Shown: positions 49,901 to 60,593, counted from the stretch's first letter. The stretch is DNA of 64,000 bases from Pleodorina starrii (GCA_030267565.1 BRXU01000001.1:6571001-6635000), one strand, 5' to 3'. Notes: generated by a model not told the origin, from the sequence alone. Numbers and translations are program-made.

Positions 49901-50087
49901 TGCGCCTCAAGCTGAGGCGCGACCGAGCCGTGTGAGAAGCACGTCTCACCTCCAAGGCACCCGATGCAGCCAAATCCAGCAATTGTTGATGCAACTCATC
50001 TTGCACGGTAAAGTTTTCTGCCCCGTGGACTGCTTGCAGGGCTGCAAGCTCGAGGAGTGCACTTACGCGGGGCGCGCCGTCATCCAT
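46942..50087 (-). CDS. RWDD2: RWD domain-containing protein 2 (RWDD2) homologue (8 exons, 409 aa)
   Basis: Exons (high to low): 50087-49950, 49809-49733, 49346-48968, 48699-48517, 48255-48168, 47776-47655, 47495-47347, 47035-46942. Phases match at every junction. Residues 1 to about 190 form an RWD domain: an N-terminal helix (SALLELAALQAVHG), a β-strand and the family hallmark LRFTLPPAYPSAPS. Residues about 258-345 match the second domain of RWDD2 proteins (Prp3 C-terminal-like, DUF1115), with VLLIRLDHMHNRALYGRTI and RLIFQGGLILILLEGDGD followed by HRTESVDVDSRGRK. The C-terminal exons match the family's DFR and EVQLETLEQVGQLLRRAGLG region. Family function is poorly defined; RWD folds usually bind proteins, often of the ubiquitin system. 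Ser, Gly and Gln runs in exons 3, 4 and 7 are lineage-specific expansions. The model skips a 261-bp stretch (48516-48256) that is open in frame but does not look like the family. Confidence 0.86.
47157..47208. repeat. (CCAA)n microsatellite in RWDD2 intron 7
   Basis: About 13 uninterrupted CCAA units. Confidence 0.95.
48914..48950. repeat. (GTGGGTCG)n repeat at the donor of RWDD2 intron 3
   Basis: Four to five copies of GTGGGTCG a few bases downstream of exon 3 in the transcript sense. The unit is a half-site of the dispersed GACCCRYGGGTC palindrome. Confidence 0.9.
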
Positions 50088-51036
50088 AAGACCATAACTA
50101 TGTTACAGTTTTGTACAATGTACAAATACAGCAAGTCTTAGGTCTGAAAGCTCGGCTTGCGGCACCAGTACCTTACTAATAACAGTTAGATTGATCGTAC
50201 ACGACTTTTGTTGCGGTGATCAGATGCGGTTCAATTGGAAAACACTCGAGCGAGGGCCTGAGAAACTGCGTGTCAAAAAATCGATCATTTCACCGTTCAG
50301 GCTGGCTGTTTTACTCATGGCTGGGTGCGTGAGCTTTTGCAGAGAGCCCAGCCAGGCCCAGCGTTCGCAGCGTGACGCAGCGTGAGCCCTTGCGACTGAC
50401 TGCATGATCTGTATCGGGCTTTGCTAACTCCACTCAGCCAATACAGCCCAATACTCAGTCATATGGGGAGAGGCCGGGGCTGCTCCTGGCTGCTGCCCTG
50501 GCTCTAGCGTGCTCTAGCTAGCCAGAGCTAGCCAGGCTCTAGCGGTCCCCGGTTCGGCATTACGCATTAGGCTGTAAGCCCGTCCAGGGCAGGTCATGCG
50601 ATCCCAATTTTGGCAAGGGGTACCGGTATGCAATACTGTGAATCAAACTTGGCTAGGCCAGGCTAGGCCAGGCTAGGCCAGGCTAGGCCAGGCTAGGCCA
50701 GGCTAGGCCAGGCTAGGCCAGGCTAGGCCAGGCTAGGCCAGGCTAGGCCAGGCTAGGCCAGGCTAGGCCAGGCTAGGCCATCTATGTCAGTTGAAAGCGG
50801 ACCGATGTGACGGCATGCTGAACCAGGAAAATCTTTTGCTGATTAATTTGTCTATACTGAACATAGGCGCACACTCCTCGTATATAACTTATGCCGCAAA
50901 ATCACATGGGCCGAGCCGTAGCCCGTGCTTGCGGGACCGTAGTACCGTAGTAATCGAATAACGGTTCAACCTGCCGTCCGCTGTGTTTTTGCCCTGCCAC
51001 TCGGTGCTAGATATCCGTTATTTACAACTGAAAACA
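50088..51036. promoter_or_regulatory. Divergent intergenic region between RWDD2 (-) and LRR copy 2 (+)
   Basis: The start codons of two divergent genes are 949 bases apart, so this segment probably holds both promoters. It contains the perfect 10-bp array at 50651-50780, related CTAGCC-rich sequence at 50510-50545 and a TACCGGTA at 50621-50628. No TATA box was assigned with confidence. Confidence 0.5.
50651..50780. repeat. Perfect 13-copy tandem array of GGCTAGGCCA
   Basis: Thirteen identical 10-bp copies with no substitution. The unit contains the palindrome TAGGCCA/TGGCCTA and the array lies between two divergent genes. Confidence 0.98.
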
Positions 51037-54000
51037 ATGTCGTCCGACCAAGCAACCCTCTATGACGTTCTGCGGGCCGTTCCTTTCTTGTGGTCCGCAC
51101 TTGGAAGGCATGCATCTCTCAATCTCAGGCTAGTTAGCCGTAGTGCGCGCAATCTGCATGATGCAGCCTGTCTTGCGCTCAACGTCAACGTTGGGCGCGC
51201 GTCGTCACTTTTGAAGGCGCAATTGGTCGGGCGCGCAGCAATTCTGGATGCCCTTGTCAGCCTGGCAGCTCGTGGATGTCGGCCGCTTTCGATAACCGTC
51301 AACGCTGAGTGCGAGGATACATTGTAAGCGGCAAGCCATCTTTCGACATTGCCGTAGCACGGACTTTCCCTAAAAATTTAGATAGAACTTTGAAACATAT
51401 TTTGTCCTTGCTCTTCATCCATAAATAGTCATGATTACGTCGCGGACGTCTGAGGACGGCGCACTGCGCTGGCTGCAGGTGCGCCGTGCTGTGCGAAACC
51501 GCCCGAAGCGCCACCCGAGTTGCGGTCCTGGGCGCCCCCCGCCTGGGCGACCGCGTCGCCTCCACGCTCTCCGCCTGCGTACCCCAGCTTCAGCAGCTGG
51601 TCTTAGAGGTTTCGGAGCCGGGCACCGCCAAGGGCGTAGACCGGGTCCTGTCAGCTGTCGGCCACCGGCTTCGAGTGCTGGAGATGCGTGTAGCGCCGCG
51701 CGGCACGCTGCCGGCCGTCGGCCTGGAGGACTGTACGGCATTGGACGAGCTGCGGCTGGTGCTGGACATGAACGCGCTGGCGCCGCTGGGGCCTCTGCGG
51801 ATGCGCGGGGACGAAGGTACCGGTAGTAGTAGCGTGTTAGGGTTTTAGGGTTAGACATCTGAGGGGCTGGCGGCAGCGCGGCGTCAACACGCACCTCCTA
51901 CACGCTGTACACATGTCGCGCAGCACATCCATGTCGCTGCTTCAGATCTTCAACCCGAGCCCAAAGGCGCCGGATCAGAAACACTGCCGGGCCTTATCCC
52001 GTGGTCCCCCTGGCCAACCCACACGCGGGGCCCCCATGGCCCCCATGACAGACCCGTGGGTCCTGGCGTCACGGGAAGGGAAGGGAAGGGAAGGAAAGGG
52101 AAGGGAAGGGGAGGGAAGGCGGCGGCGGCGGCTTGTCTAGCGGCTCACTTGCAGCGGCAGTCGCCAATCGAATACCAACTCTGAACCAAACCCGGAACCC
52201 AATCCGAAGCCTCCCCGGCGTCCCGTCGCCCGCCCCGCTCAACCCATCCCCTCACTCAAGCCGCCAACACAGACCCGCCCCGCCCTCGCGACAACGACGC
52301 CTCAGCCACCGCGCTGCTGAGAACCCCTGTGGTTCTCTTTCCCCTGAACACCTGCCCGCCCGCCCGCCCGCCCACCCGCCGCAGCGCCCCCGGCCGTCGC
52401 CGCCATCGCCTCTCTGGGCCCCCACCTCCGCTCCCTAGAGCTCTTGGGGTCCGCACTGCCGCGCCTTCTGGACCCACCCCACCGCCTGGCGGGCCTGTCG
52501 GAGCTCACAGCCCTCACGAAACTGCGAGTGGACGTGCCGCCAGGGCTGCTGGCGGCGGCGGGCGGCGCCGCCGCCGGCGGCGGCGTCGACGTCGGCGGCT
52601 CCGCCGCCGGCGGCGAAGGTCACGCGGCTGAGCTGCGCTGGCGGGCCGTACCGCTGGCGTCGTCGCTGGGCAGCCTGGCGGAGGTGCATCTCGGCAGGTC
52701 GTACGAGTGTACGGTGTACGACATGGCCGTACTGGCACGCGCGCCGGCGCTGACACTGTTGGCGTGTCGAAACATCGTGCTGCCACCTACGCGGGTCGAA
52801 GCGGCGGCGGCAGCAGGTGGCGGCGCCGCCGCCTTACTATACGGACAGCCGCCGCCACCTGTCGTACCGCTCCCGCCACAGCTGCGAGAGCTCCAGGTGG
52901 GATACCCGTGGCAGTGTCGACATGCCGTACAACAACAGAAGGCGGCGAGCCCAGATCGTTTAGATAGATTTGCACATTGGACATTCGCACACGCTGATCC
53001 TTCTCCTGCGTAGCGGTGCACACGGGGCGCGGGACGGTGCACACGGGGCACGGGGCACGGGACACGGGACACACGGGGCTGGGTTAGCAGCCCCTGGCCA
53101 GCGTCAGGGCCCGGTCAGATACTGTAACGACACACGGACACACTGACACAGACACACACACGGACACACTGACACGGACACACACACGGACACACTGACA
53201 CGGACACACACACGGACACACGGACACGGACACACACACGGACACACTGACACGGACACACACACGGACACACTGACACGGACACACACACGGACACACG
53301 GACACGGACACACACACGGACACACTGACACGGACACACTGACACGGACACACACACGGACACACTGACACGGACACACACACGGACACACTGGCACGGA
53401 CACACACACGGACACACTGACACGGACACACACACGGACACACTGACACGGACGCACTGACACTGACACGCTCCGGTTTGTTGTTCTCAGGTGCGCCGTC
53501 TGCCCAGCGCCCCCGTTTTGGCGGCACTGGAAGCTCTGCCATCTCCGGGTCTGCAGTCGCTCAAGTGCCGGGCATTCGATAAAGCAGCCGCAGCAGCAGC
53601 CACAGCCGCGGCGGCAGCCGCGGCAGCAGCCGCAGCCGCGACAGCAGCCACAGCTGCAGCTGCAGCCTCCGCGAGCTCAACCTCGGCGTGTTTGGCTGTT
53701 GCGGAGGCAGATCTAGGCGGTGGAACGAGCGATGGCTGGTGTCTGGCGTCGGCGCCGGCAAGCGCGGCGCCGCGCAGCGGCGCCGCCGCCGCCACCGCCG
53801 CCATCGCCCAGGGCCCGTCCGGCGTTGAGGGCCTGCGACTGGCGCTTATCGGCTCCTCGTGCGACGGCGAGTCCATTGAGGCCGACCCATGGGTCTCTGA
53901 CGTCGCGATGGCGGCCTTTCGGATCATCCAGCGGCTCCTGTTCGCACATGCGCCGCCGCCGCCGCCGCGACACGCCGCCGCCGCAGCGGCCGCAGCCGCG

Positions 54001-54639
54001 CTGCCGGCGCTCATCATCCGGCCCTTTGAGCGCAGCGGCAGGGGCGGCGGCGGCGGGGCGGTGCTCCGCGGGCCTTACGCCGGCTCCTGGCTAGCAGCGT
54101 TGGCGCCGTTGGGGGCCGCCGGGCTGAGTGGGCTGCAGCTTCGGAGCTTTGAGTTCGAGGCGGGGGATCTGCAGCTGTTGCGGGTTGCGGTTCCGGAGCT
54201 GCGGGTAAGCGTACGCGGGAACCCCGCCCCTGGCCCCTCACCCCTCACACTGCCCACCCTTGGACTCGCACACCCGTCGTGCCGCAGGCCACTCTCCCCA
54301 GAATCTCCAAGCCACAACCCCCACCGCTTGGGGCCCCTCCCTTCCGCCCCGTCCGCCCCGTCCGCTTCCCCACATCCCCAGATCTGCGAGCTGCGCGGCT
54401 GCACCGCCACTCACGAAGACCTGCTGCACCTGCGCGACTGGCTGCAGCGCCCCGGCTGGGGAGGCTGCCTGCGCTCCGACCGCCTGCACGACCAGCTGCT
54501 CCTCAGCCAGCTCACATTGGAGAGAACACCGAGGGATGCGGCCGCCGCCGTTGAGCTCGGCGCGATCGGTGTCGGCGCTGAGCTTGACGCCGCCGCTAGC
54601 CCGAAGCTCGGCCTCAGGGGCGGCGACGCTGGGCCCTAA
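51037..54639 (+). CDS. F-box-like / leucine-rich-repeat protein, copy 2 (5 exons, 702 aa)
   Basis: Exons are 51037-51323, 51479-51816, 52385-52896, 53491-54204 and 54382-54639, with continuous phase (2, 1, 0, 0). The N terminus ([20 protein letters not shown]) aligns with the F-box-like start of the copy at 19797. LRR segments such as [35 protein letters not shown] and [14 protein letters not shown] follow in the same order. The exon 1-2 and 2-3 junctions fall at the same places and phases in both copies. This copy carries one additional intron (52897-53490) at a site that is uninterrupted in copy 1. It has fewer homopolymer inserts but polyAla in exon 4. Likely role by family: substrate receptor of an SCF ubiquitin ligase, which is inference. 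Confidence 0.78.
52076..52120. repeat. GGGAAG polypurine repeat in intron 2 of LRR copy 2
   Basis: Short GGGAA/GGGAAGG tandem run, similar in composition to the polypurine tract in intron 3 of copy 1. Confidence 0.8.
53130..53465. repeat. GGACACACACAC / CTGACACGGACAC minisatellite in the copy-2-specific intron
   Basis: About 26-bp units built from CACGGACACA and CTGACACGGA pieces, filling more than half of intron 3 of LRR copy 2. The 3' splice site lies about 25 bases beyond the array. Confidence 0.93.
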
Positions 54640-56028
54640 GCGGCGAACGGCCGAGGCCGCCGCGCCCGCGGCTGCTTCCCTCCCTCTTTCCCTGCCGCCT
54701 CCGTCGCCATTTGGCACCCACATCCCATATCCGTCCATCGCCATCCGCAAGCTTCTGAGGCGGACGACGGCGACGGCGGTGTCCGTCCGGGTGGTTTGGG
54801 GCTGGGGAGGGTTACGGTACACGGGCGGGGGCCAGGGCGAGGGGGTGCTGGGCTCTTAGCAGTAGCCCGGCACGACGTTGATGTGCGCAGTGATGCGCGT
54901 GTTTTGTGTTGGGTCCCATGGCTACGCGTGCAATCATCTAATTCATGCTCCGGTCACTTGTGGCTTTTGAATTTGATTAATATGACTAATGTACCTAATT
55001 AGGTGGTTTGGCTCCCACCGTTACATAGACATAAAGCCGTACTACGTAGCATTCATCGTCTGGAGATTTCCATGCATGCTTGCGGTGTGATGCGGTCCTT
55101 TGAAGCGGACGGAGGACTCGAGTTATGTGTTACGGTTTCTTTCTTCTTTCGGCGTGAGCTCTGCTCCTCAGGGCTTTCATTGTTGGTTTTTCGGCTGCGC
55201 AAGGGCGCCACCACAGGGGCAGTACATATGGGGGCCATGCTGCGCCAGCCGGCGGGCACGTGCATCCCCTTGCCAGCCGGCGGGTGCGTGATTCGTTGTT
55301 TTTCGTGCGCTGTCAAAGGGAGGGAGGGAGGGGCGCGCGGGCTCCTTGCTCAGTTTGGCGCAGCGAGGTGTAGCCTGGGAGGAGCAAGTGCAGGAGTGCA
55401 GGGGGGGCGTGCCGGGGCAGGGCAGCGCACGTCGAAAAGTACACCAACACCTTAATGTGTTTTCTGGACGGCCCGCCGCATGAACTCGGCTCTACATGTT
55501 TCATATTACGTTATTGCCATATCCACCCACCCGTATCTGCAAGACTGCAACGACCCGACCCACGGGTCACCGCTGCAAAGGTCCACAACTCCAAACGAAT
55601 CCAAATCCAAAGCAGGCGAGCGTGCTCTTGGCATCTAGTCGTCCCCGCGAGCCGAGGGCCCTCGGCGCTTGGGTAGGGCCGCCAATGAACCGCTTCCGAA
55701 GGGCGGCCCTTACCCATGTCGGGCACGGGCGGGTTGCGGGCAGGTACATGCAGCCTCGGATGGTGGTGCTCTGCCGAGGCCGAGGCTCCTGTCGCCGCCC
55801 TGCTGCCAACCCCCGGCGCCTGTCACGGAGCCAGCCCGCACGGCCTTGAACAAATACGAGCACGCACTTCTGCAGAGCGCAATCGTCTCTCAGCTGATCA
55901 ATATTCCTTACTCTTGGGTACAACACAGCGCGAGCGGTTTACTTGTGCGGCTCTCTAGCGCGCTGCAACCAGCTCCCGGCGCGCTCACCACTGCACAACA
56001 ACGCCTGATAGATTTTTGACAACGGACA
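54640..56028. other. Gene-free region between LRR copy 2 and the APTVVA-repeat gene
   Basis: About 1.4 kb with no supported exon. It contains a GACCCACGGGTC palindrome at 55557-55568 and a 14-bp palindrome CCGAGGGCCCTCGG near 55646. No TGTAA was found, so the 3' end of the LRR gene is undefined. Confidence 0.5.
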
Positions 56029-57649
56029 ATGGCGCAGCGAGCTCTGATGGCGCCCCTTGCGCGCGTGCTGCTGGGCCTGTCACTTGCGTTGGCGATCCAG
56101 TTTGGGCCCACCATCGCCGCCGCCAGTGCCTTTGGCGGCTCCGACTTTGAAGCCCATCGGCTGCGCGGTGAGGTCACTCTTGAAGCTGACACCCACACAC
56201 ACATACACACACGCACACGCACGTGGGCTAGCAGTGGCGGGTGAATTGGGGCTCTGTTCACGAGGTCGGTGTGGCCGGTGTGGCGGTAGGCTTGCGCCGC
56301 TACCGCTTGTACCGCTGCCATTGTGACCCGTGGGTCAGCTGTCAACTTTTGGTGTGCTGGCTCCCTTCTCTCGCATTGCGCAATGTTTCATTAGATTGTG
56401 GTGTGTGGGCCCAAGCGCACACCGTAGCCATGGCGGTGAGCAACAGCCGCTGCTAGCTGGGGCAGCCACTGGCACTTGGAAGGCTCGTGTTTGGACACAC
56501 ACAGAGATCAAATACGGGGGAGCAGCCCGGCCTGAAAGCGCCCAGCCGGCAGCGCTCCCAGCCGCCCACGTTTCGGGTTAGAGCCCTCCCAGTGCGGGCA
56601 GTCCAGTGGGTCGCAGTGCTTTGGTGCGGACCTGTCCTGCAACTTGGCTGAGCAGCCCATGTCCGATGTCCCTATCTTCCGCCACCGCCACCTGCTGTCA
56701 GGGCTGGGCCGCAGGCTGTCCACCTGGGGCCTCTTCAACAAGGGCTACGCAGGCGCCTCCGCCTCCGCCTCCGCTGCTGCAACGTCGGTGGTGTACGTCC
56801 CCGTGGCAGCCGCGCCGCCGCCGGTGGCGGTCTTGCCGGTGGTTTCTGCTCCTGCATTTGCTGCCGCGCAGGCGGTTGCTGCCACGCAGGCGGTGGCTGT
56901 TGCGCCAACGGTGGTTGCAGCGCCAACGGTGGTTGCAGCGCCGACGGTGGTTGCAACGCCGACGGTGGTTGCAGCGCCAACGGTGGTTCCAGCACCCACG
57001 GTGGTCGCCGCACCGACGGTGGTTGCAGCGCCTGCTGCGGCGTCAGCTCAGGCTGTGTCTGCGGCTCAGGCTGCTGCTGCGGTGAGGGGTCGAGGGTGTG
57101 CGGGCGGTGCGGGTGTGAGGGGGCCGTCTTCCGATCGAGGGCAGCGAGGCGGAGTGTGGGAGCTGGAGGGCAGCCGTGCACAGTAGGGATGGGCCTTGGG
57201 AGCGGTGGACGGACGGGTGAAGGCGTTTTAGGGTTTTAGGGTTTTGTATGGCAGCTTGATGAGCGCGGATGGGCGCGGCTATGCGAGGACGACGACATGG
57301 GGCCGGATTCACGACCCTCTGTGATGTACCGCATTGGTTCTGCTGAGAAGGCGGCCCTCAGCGATTTCAGCCAGCTGGAGGCCATTGATCGATGCGACGC
57401 GATTCGGGGAACCAAAGCTCGCCTCCCTCCCCCTCGTTAACAACTCCTGGCCACAAGCAAGCGAGATAACCGAATCCTCGTACCCCCGCCCCTCCGCAGG
57501 CCCCAGTCGTGTTGGTGCCTGCGCGCGCACCCGTCGTGGCGCCCGTGCAATTTGTGCCCTCACAGCCGCCTGCGGCCGCGTCCGCCGCCTTCGCTTCGGC
57601 GAGCGCCTTCAGCTTCGCCTCCACCGGATCCTCCCAGCACAGCGGCTAA
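56029..57649 (+). CDS. Small secreted protein with APTVVA repeats (3 exons, 262 aa)
   Basis: I do not recognise this protein. Proposed exons are 56029-56167, 56582-57081 and 57500-57649, all GT-AG with matching phase. The first about 32 residues form a signal peptide (LARVLLGLSLALAIQFG core). Exon 2 opens with a short Cys-containing segment (QCGQSSGSQCFGADLSC), then a basic stretch, and then about eight tandem Ala-Pro-Thr-Val-Val-Ala hexapeptides. Exon 3 continues with Ala/Val/Pro-rich sequence. Repetitive Ala/Pro/Val/Thr proteins with a signal peptide are typical of algal extracellular matrix, so a wall or matrix role is likely but inferred. The exon 2 acceptor (GGGTTAG) was chosen because it is the one that keeps phase with exon 1; a start further downstream is possible. 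Confidence 0.55.
57226..57245 (+). repeat. Telomere-type TTTTAGGG units in an intron
   Basis: Two full TTTTAGGG units plus a partial one inside intron 2 of the APTVVA-repeat gene. TTTTAGGG is the Chlamydomonas-type telomere repeat. A related single unit flanked by TTAGGG lies at about 51833-51857 in an LRR intron. Confidence 0.7.
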
Positions 57650-58939
57650 TGGCGCCTCCAGGTGCGCCTTCGCGCGTTGCACGTAGAAGAGGTGTTTCAA
57701 TAGCTGGCTGTAGTAGATCTATCGTTGTCTCATGTCGCTACTGAGGGCCCGAACATCGGAAACCGAAGCAAGCGACCAAACCGCCCGCTATTGCCCACTA
57801 CCGCCCGCTGCTGCCCGCCCCTTGCCGCCCCTTGCTGCCAGGAAGTGCAGCTGAACCTCCGGCTCCCTGACGGTGTTCTGGAGTGCCTTGCAGCCTGGGA
57901 CTAGCAACTACAACAGCTTCCACTCCCTGCATACACTCGAGAAGCAGGAGCACAGCAGCAACGTCAATACGGCATGCCCCGAGTGGTGCGGACACAGCCT
58001 GAACTTGGGCGCTACCTGTTTCGCTCGCGGCGGTGTCACCAAGCATCTCCGTACAACCGCTACTCCCCTACCGCTGGCAGTATACCCGTATTGGGGACGG
58101 CCCCGCGCTGCATGTGCGTGCCGTGCTGACCCGGTCGCAGGCGCGGCGGTCTGCCAGGGGTCCCACGCTGCGGTTAGGTTACCGGGGCACCTGAATGGCG
58201 CCTCGTGTACACTGTCCTATCTTTTGGTTGGCTGTCCCCCGCGCCGGCTCGGGAGATAACGGAACTGTCCGCGTGCTCGTCTGTGCTGCGGCGTGTGTGT
58301 GTATGTGCGACGACAGCAGGGTGGGTGACTGCGTGTGGGCGGCGGGTGCGTGGTCCCCTCCTGACCCTGTGACTGCAGGGCGAGGTGTGCGTATGTCGTA
58401 AAAAGAAGTTACGGGGCGCTGGGAGTCTGGAGTTTGAGGAAGGAAGGGGTCGCTGGGTGTCTTGTTGCTGGGAGGGTGGCTGCGGCTGTGGCATATTGTC
58501 GGGTGGAAGCGGTGGAGGCAGGTCTGTGTGTCTTGTGGATGGAAGCGGTGGAGGCTGGTCTGTGTGTCTTGTGGATATGGCAGCCAGGGGACAGTTACCC
58601 GGACGGCTGAGATGAGAGGTGCGCTTCAGACGGTGTCCGGATATTGTCGTGTTAGAGGGATGTTCATCGTTTTGTGTATACCGTACATTCCATGACCAAT
58701 AAATTCGTTGAGCATGTTCTTCTACCCTCGCAATACCTCTTGGCAAAGAGGGAACCGGTGCCTACCAAATACCAACCCAATACACAGTGCCAACATTGCG
58801 TCTGCCAAATGCACAGGAAAGTGCCGCAACGCAAATGGGCTTGTGCACACCATATCACAACATCACCACACCTCACTGTAAATGGTCTCAAGCTCAGGCT
58901 AACATGACGTTCTGCCGAACCGAAACGACACAGACACTG
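57650..58939. other. Convergent intergenic region between the APTVVA-repeat gene and homocysteine S-methyltransferase
   Basis: About 1.3 kb holding the 3' ends of two convergent genes. A TGTAA at 58877-58881 is the first for the plus-strand gene. A short protein-like frame (EVQLNLRLPDGVLECLAAWD, about 57841-57900) follows a good acceptor, but no upstream exon could be linked to it. Confidence 0.45.
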
Positions 58940-59301
58940 TCAATATACTGCTTCCCGCCCAGCCGCCCCGGCACCCTCCTCCGCCGCCCCAGCACCCTTC
59001 TTCGCCATCCCAGCACCCTCCTCCACCACCCCGGCACCCTTCTCCGCCACCCCGGCACCCTGCTCCGCCGGCCCGCCGGCCTGCGGCGCCGCCAGCCGTA
59101 GCCGCCGCCGCAGGGACCTAATGTGCTCCGGACCCGTACGGCAGCAGCCACCGATCAGCGCCACGCCGGCGGCGCCGCGCACCCAGCCCGCCGCCGCCTC
59201 CGCGAAGCGCTCCGACTGCGAGATGTCGTCCGGCACGTGACGCCAGCAGCGGTGCTCGCCGTCCCACTCCTCCCCGCTGTTGGGGTAGCACAGCAGCAGC
59301 A

Positions 59302-59335
<34 letters not shown>

Positions 59336-59964
59336 ACGCAGCGGGTCCTGGCCCGACCGCGGCTGCTGCGTCCCCGTCTGACTCAGCGGCAACGAAGCAT
59401 CGGCTTCGCCGGCGTCGTCGCTGCTGCGGCGGTCCGCCGCCGCCGCCGCCAGCTGCTCCCTCGCCGCCGTCAGCAGCGTACCCACATGGCGCGGTGCCGT
59501 ACAGTTCACGCCGGCTGCGGCCACAAGGCCCTCCGCCGCGGCGGCGGCCAGCAGCGGCACGCACTGCTCTGCGAAGCGCTCGCCGTGGCACGTGTGTACG
59601 GCATCACGGCAGCTGAAACTGATCCAGGCGGGCTTGCCGTACCGCTCCTCCCGGAGCAGGCCCACAATCGCCTCCGCCTCGCGCAAGCACGGCACCGTCT
59701 CGAACGCTAGAAGATCGATCTCCGTACGGTGTCGTACAGGCTCCAGGCGCGCCCTGTGGAAGTCGGCCAGCTGCTGCAGCGACATGGTTTCCGCGTAGTC
59801 GCCCCGGAACTCGGATCCATCCGCCAGGTAGGCGCCGTACGACCCACATGAAAAGGCGATCAGAGGGCGCGCGCGGGCGCGTGGGGCCGTGTCTGGCGGG
59901 GACACCGCCACAGCGGCCTTCTGCAGCGGCTGCGGCGGGCTTTCCTGTCTTTCCTCCAGTGTTT

Positions 59965-59995
<31 letters not shown>

Positions 59996-60593
59996 TTGCT
60001 GTTGCTGCTGTTGCTGTTGTTGCAGCTGCTCTTTGAGGAATGCGGTCCGCGCAGACTCCGCCAGATCCACTGCGCGGTTCAGCAGCGAGGTCGCCGCAGC
60101 CGCATCCACGCCCGCATCCGCGAAGCCCTGGGGGCTGGCTTGGTAGGTGAAGGTGGTGATGACGTCTAGCCGGTGCCGGTGCCGGTGCCGGTGCGGGGGG
60201 CGCATAGAGGCGTGAGACATGGCGAAAAGGGAGTCAGCACAAGCTGCCGACGCGGAGATGCCTACGGGCCTACGGACAGGCAGAGCCGTAGCACATGGAC
60301 GGACGTGGCGCGAAAGGAAGCGCGCACGAGAGCTCAGCCGTGTTCGTCGCTCGCCAAATTGCTCGCTATCCCCAGTTGGGGCACAGCCCACCTGAGCCAG
60401 CGCGCAGGTAATCCAGGTGAACCGCCCGCACCAGGTCCGGATCGTCTATCAGGAGCTGAGCGCTCCACAGCTTTGACCCGCCGAGTTGCACGCCTCGGCG
60501 CTCGAGCTCCGTGCCCTGCGCCCCATCCAATATTACGACAGCCCCGAGCCCATCTGCGGACTCTGCGAGCAAGGCTGACAACGGACCCTGCAT
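58940..60593 (-). CDS. HMT: Homocysteine S-methyltransferase (2 exons, 475 aa)
   Basis: Transfers a methyl group to homocysteine to make methionine, in plants from S-methylmethionine; cytosolic in known cases. Exons are 60593-60392 and 60165-58940, joined in phase 1 exactly within the conserved motif [19 protein letters not shown]. The hallmark [12 protein letters not shown] lies near residue 25. The zinc-binding cysteines are present: GVNCTAPRH near residue 289 and [11 protein letters not shown] near residue 406, the latter close to the usual end of the domain. Lineage-specific additions are a polyGln run after the first β/α units (about residues 115-135), a second polyGln before the GGCC motif (about 344-354), and a C-terminal tail of 7-residue repeats ([28 protein letters not shown]). 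The enzyme should be intact. The three insertions sit in loops or at the end of the barrel. Confidence 0.92.
59303..59337 (-). repeat. Coding CAG run (polyGln) in homocysteine S-methyltransferase
   Basis: CAG triplets in the sense strand encode about ten Gln just before the strand leading to the GGCC zinc motif. Confidence 0.9.
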
